Below the pieces are notes generated by a model, which was not told the origin of the DNA, made no database searches, and saw only the letters and a program-made list of their open reading frames with translations. Positions 5,601-7,724 of a stretch of 7,724 nt of DNA are shown here, one piece after another (within the stretch, counting starts at the first letter, position 1; the number at the start of each line of letters is the position of its first letter). The DNA comes from Gammaproteobacteria bacterium (GTDB lineage: Bacteria; Pseudomonadota; Gammaproteobacteria; HK1). The translations under genes were made by a program, and so were the position numbers. The DNA lies in the NCBI GenBank assembly GCA_020444775.1, contig JAGRHX010000347.1:1-7724 (forward strand), read 5' to 3'.

Positions 5601-7724
5601 CCCGCGGCCATCGTCGCTCCGAACGGCCAGACCATCGGCTTCGGCATGGACCCCGGCGGCCGGCTGGTCGAGAAGACCTTCGGCAACACGCTGACCAGCC
5701 GCTACGCCTGGCTACCCGAGGGCAGCCTCGACAGCATCGAGCACCTGGCCGGTAGCACCGAGCTCACCCGGCACGCGTACGCCTACGACGTCTGGGGCAA
5801 CCGCGCCAGCGCCGAGGACACGCTGGCCGGCAGCACCGAGGTGAAGCTCTACGGCTACGACAGCCTGGACCGCCTCGCGACGGCGACCAACGGCAATGCC
5901 GCCGAGGACGAATCCTATGGCTACGACCTGTTCGGCAACCGGCTGAGCCGCAGCATCGGCACGCCGGTCACGCAGAGCTGGACCTCGAGCTTCGATGCCG
6001 CACACCAGCTCACCCAGGTGCAGCAGACCGCGGGCGGCAGCGCGCTCACAGCGCTGCTGCGCTACGACGACAACGGCAACTTGAAGAAGCTCTGCGAGGC
6101 CGGCGTCGGAAGTGTCAGCGGCAGCGCTGAGGACTGCATGGCCTCGGGCTCCGGCAGCCAGACGACGACCCTGACCTGGAACGGCCTCGACCAGCTGGTC
6201 GCCCTCGCACAGGCCGGTAGCGCCACGTTGAGTGAGGCCTATGCCTATGACAATGCGGGCCGAAGGCTCGCCAAGACCAGCGGCGGCGCGACGACGGCCT
6301 ACCAGTATGACGGCGACACCATCGTCGCTGAATGGAGCGACAGCGCCAGTGCCGACCCGAGCGCCGTCTATGTGCAGGGCGGCATCGATCAGCCGCTGAT
6401 GCGCCTGACCGGCAACAGCGGTAGCAGCGACGCCGTCGCGCGCTACTACGCACAGGACGGCGTCGGCAGCGTCACGGCCTTGTACGGGCAGGACCAGGAG
6501 CCGAGAAACCTCGTTGCAGAAGTCGGCGTGAGCCTCGCTCAGACCAGCGGCGGCGGTTTCACCGTCGGCGGTATCCCCAGCGACGTCACCGCACTGAAGG
6601 ACGCCGACCGCTCCGCCAACGGTGGCCACTGGACCGCCACCTCGGGCAGCCGGCTCGACGTCACCCTGGCCGGCAGCCGCACCATCAGTGAGGTGGTGCT
6701 CATCGGCAATCCCGGCACCACCAACAACCCGACGCCGAACGGGGCCAGCGCCTGGGCGATCGGAAACGCCTTCGACACCGCCCGCTACACCGTACAGGTG
6801 TGGACCGGCAGCGCCTGGAGCACGGTGGCGACGGTGAGCGGCAACAATAATCACATCCGCCACATCAGCTTCGCGCCGGTGACCACGACCAAGGTGCGCA
6901 TCGTCCCGGTGGACGATGCCAGCAACGGCAACACCGTCAACGACAACGTGGTGAGCCTGACCGAGGTCGAGGTGTGGACCCACGTCGACAGCCTTGTTAC
7001 GCAGCGCTACGACGCCTGGGGCAACGTCATCGCCTCGACGGGCGCAATACCGACCTACGGCTACACCGGGCGTGAGCCGGATGCCTCGGGGCTGTTGTTC
7101 TATCGCGCCAGGTACTACCACCCGGGCTTGGGTCAGTTCATCAGTCGGGACCCGATTGGGTTGCGGGGTGGAATCAACCCGTATGCGTATGCGGGTGGGA
7201 ACCCGATGTTGTTCAATGACCCCAGCGGGTTGTTGGTGAGCAATGCGGCAAACAGCATTAGCGAGTACTTCGGCAACCCGTTGGTACAAGACACCTTTGC
7301 CACCATCGGGACCGGCGCCAAGGCGTCGGTCCTGAATTTTGGATCGGATGTGATCAACGGTGGGGCTTCCTGGCTGGAGCAGTTCACCCACAGCCCGGAT
7401 GGCTCGTTTGGTCGGGTCGGGACCCCAGTGACCATCGACAACCCGATTGAGCAGCAAGTTGCCAACGATCTGCGAGGGGTAGCCGCGGTGGGGCTGGCTA
7501 TGACGCCCATCAGGTTCGGTGCGGGCAGTCGGGGTGCCACTTCTGAGGCTTCTGCGGGCGCGAAGGGCGCGGCAACTGGCTTCAAGGGTAGCAAAGGGTT
7601 TGAACTCAAAAACGCGCCGTACCAAACGGTACGAAACGAAGCCACTACGATAAATGGTCGCGATTTCTCCGGTCACGCATTGGATCAGATGCAGAATCGT
7701 GGAATCATGCCTTCCGTCGTCGAG
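2661..7724 (+). CDS. RHS/YD-repeat polymorphic toxin protein, 5' end disrupted, 3' end beyond window
   Basis: The frame is open for all 1688 codons to the window edge. Residues 70-124 carry the DUF6531-type entry segment (WLGDPVNMRTGN 70-81, LGHGWTHSFNH 114-124). Residues about 222-1455 are YD repeats such as FTYDSLNRL, LVYDPNGNLVE, YGYDLHGNL, YAYDVWGNR and YAYDNAGRR, which build the beta-shell that encloses a C-terminal toxin. Residues about 1282-1442 are an F5/8C (discoidin-like) insertion. The RHS core is GYTGREPDASGLLFYRARYY onward (1468-1524), with DPIG (D1497) and DPSGL (D1520-L1524), the motifs linked to self-cleavage of the tip. Residues 1525-1688 begin the variable tip. The protein has only four cysteines (791, 816, 1145, 1159), in two close pairs. 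ATG 2661 lacks a Shine-Dalgarno site and no signal peptide follows; the frame is open upstream to 2190 through the IS end, including ATG 2415. The true start was probably upstream of the IS insertion. Role: a surface or secreted contact-type toxin or adhesin, now possibly a pseudogene. Confidence 0.9.
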   Translation, partial: MSENPGTGAYGALINGAISGGFPLINSAELPSLFDVNPNAPSFQTLSGDGLGQLTTLASGSQGSNSLATWLGDPVNMRTGNLTDGETDLTIRGRGLNITFARWYNSGDPQNGPLGHGWTHSFNHQVKLYGVEGGVAKVGWVNGSGGERYFSTASHGNGDISKGATLTNAAGVHVEFTRVLGGADDGKYRIRERNGLVYLFASTTGPNITPSSGSAVTARLLSITDRNGNTLTLNYAGTRLASVSDDLGRTVLSFMWDGNHLSKVSDYSGRTVHYALTDGNDNLNLVTDALGQQHGYTYYSAADGVKLDHRLERHTLPRGNGMAFEYYSGGQVFRHTPFDTNGNPISAGAITFHYNLFRRESWSVNERGFEHRTTFDGYGNPISVIEENGARRTYTYDPVNPYNRLTETDSVGRTTSWTYNGQNLIETQTLPSGNVLEFRDYNSYAEPQRIKDARGNWTWLGYDVNGNLTDRIGLREGVAGTAGVQPAAADIVTWIRIAYDSVGNPTRSIRVKDFVTGTGPSVTRNWDGNRLNVVSLTRAGNRNGTMVNETTPTFTYDSLNRLTSGVDDRWYATAFSYDALDRATSMLDSLGNTQRLVYDPNGNLVETETIGGGARVDSAAVQLDEQDRSIALLDYAGNRTTMTYDEAGNLVSRTSPDNFTIGLEYDPNNRVTAAFDQEGNRVFSQVDSLGRPLAITDPNGNTVSYRYWGASGGGFIFDGRLRGTTEPAIPGQPVGRSRELDYDAEGNVVRSRRIAGDGSSTRESFRFFDEVGRLVRTVGEPDDAGERLQICYDYDTLSNLTQIAAGPTTDTTSRACPDSPELQLTQSWDDFGQLLSKTDALGRTWTYGYDLHGNLTSSQTPEQATAATETIFTYDPDLNGQLQSRTVPGAGALGQTVTYARNALGQVMRAETRDGSGNLIVAYDYAYDAAHRLASITDSRGNESLGYRWTPGGRLSTLTLMDDAGTVTHQWDYKYDAVGRPAAIVAPNGQTIGFGMDPGGRLVEKTFGNTLTSRYAWLPEGSLDSIEHLAGSTELTRHAYAYDVWGNRASAEDTLAGSTEVKLYGYDSLDRLATATNGNAAEDESYGYDLFGNRLSRSIGTPVTQSWTSSFDAAHQLTQVQQTAGGSALTALLRYDDNGNLKKLCEAGVGSVSGSAEDCMASGSGSQTTTLTWNGLDQLVALAQAGSATLSEAYAYDNAGRRLAKTSGGATTAYQYDGDTIVAEWSDSASADPSAVYVQGGIDQPLMRLTGNSGSSDAVARYYAQDGVGSVTALYGQDQEPRNLVAEVGVSLAQTSGGGFTVGGIPSDVTALKDADRSANGGHWTATSGSRLDVTLAGSRTISEVVLIGNPGTTNNPTPNGASAWAIGNAFDTARYTVQVWTGSAWSTVATVSGNNNHIRHISFAPVTTTKVRIVPVDDASNGNTVNDNVVSLTEVEVWTHVDSLVTQRYDAWGNVIASTGAIPTYGYTGREPDASGLLFYRARYYHPGLGQFISRDPIGLRGGINPYAYAGGNPMLFNDPSGLLVSNAANSISEYFGNPLVQDTFATIGTGAKASVLNFGSDVINGGASWLEQFTHSPDGSFGRVGTPVTIDNPIEQQVANDLRGVAAVGLAMTPIRFGAGSRGATSEASAGAKGAATGFKGSKGFELKNAPYQTVRNEATTINGRDFSGHALDQMQNRGIMPSVVE
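6504..6986 (+). other. F5/8-type-C (discoidin-like) domain inside the RHS protein
   Basis: About 160 residues (1282-1442 counted from ATG 2661) that lack YD motifs and read as a jelly-roll of the coagulation-factor 5/8 C-terminal type. The visible marks are NGGHWTA, SRLDVTLAGSRTISEVVLIG, YTVQVWTGSAWSTVATVSGNNNHIRHISF, VTTTKVRIVPV and the closing SLTEVEVW. Members of this family usually bind carbohydrate or lipid surfaces. It sits exactly between YYAQDGVGSVTALYG and QRYDAWGNV, which are adjacent in most RHS proteins. Ligand unknown. Confidence 0.75.
7233..7724 (+). other. Variable C-terminal toxin tip of the RHS protein, start only
   Basis: After the core ends at DPSGL the sequence loses YD repeats. 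It has a linker (residues about 1525-1640) with alternating hydrophobic stretches and a low-complexity GAGSRGATSEASAGAKGAATG segment. It ends with GRDFSGHALDQMQNRGIMPS near the window edge. The HAxxxMxxRGI pattern resembles the DUF4258-type tips found on many RHS and other polymorphic toxins; catalytic activity is not established from what is visible. Third-position G/C falls here, especially at 7621-7680 (8 of 19 codons), against about 16-18 of 19 in sampled upstream stretches. The remainder of the domain, the stop codon and a possible immunity gene are outside. Confidence 0.6.

Noticed and set aside
5712..7676. Long minus-strand open frame of 654 codons opposite the RHS gene
   Set aside because: It mirrors the codon bias of the RHS frame, shows no domain or ribosome-binding site, and its translation is a low-complexity Ala/Val/Arg/Gly mix.

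Overview
The window has two parts: a complete-looking IS21-family insertion sequence (about 1 to 2644) and a very large RHS/YD-repeat protein gene (2661 to the window end, incomplete at both ends). The DNA is GC-rich, and third codon positions in the RHS gene are mostly G or C. The combination of an IS21 element with a secreted-type RHS protein fits a high-GC Gram-negative bacterium, for example a gammaproteobacterium of the Xanthomonadales type. That placement is inference only; no rRNA or housekeeping marker is present.

Layout. Bases 1-71 are the left end of the IS, with three imperfect copies of a 23-bp unit. The minus strand then carries the transposition operon: istA (878-2416, DDE transposase, 512 aa) followed after 17 bp by istB (102-860, AAA+ ATPase helper, 252 aa). 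Each has a readable Shine-Dalgarno sequence. Bases 2527-2644 are the right end, with five tandem 23-bp units in inverted orientation to the left end. The terminal TGCG/CGCA ends face each other at 1 and 2644.

From 2661 the plus strand is open without a stop to base 7724 (1688 codons). It encodes a DUF6531-type N-terminal segment, about 1200 residues of YD repeats, an inserted F5/8-type-C (discoidin-like) domain, the RHS-associated core with its two DPxG motifs, and the start of a variable C-terminal tip. The tip ends in a His-Ala...Arg-Gly motif resembling DUF4258-type toxin tips. The tip and the end of the core have clearly lower G/C at third codon positions than the rest, as expected for an exchangeable toxin tip. 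The stop codon and any immunity gene lie beyond the window.

How they relate. The IS right end abuts the RHS reading frame 17 bp before its first downstream ATG, which has no Shine-Dalgarno sequence. The first residues already look like the middle of a typical RHS protein, with no signal peptide. The simplest reading is that the IS inserted into the 5' part of a larger RHS gene and removed its start and export region from this reading frame. The frame stays open through the IS end (back to 2190), so an IS-started fusion protein is formally possible. I see nothing that looks like a wholly new system. The most interesting points are the discoidin-like insertion, the tip with its composition break, and the IS/RHS junction.
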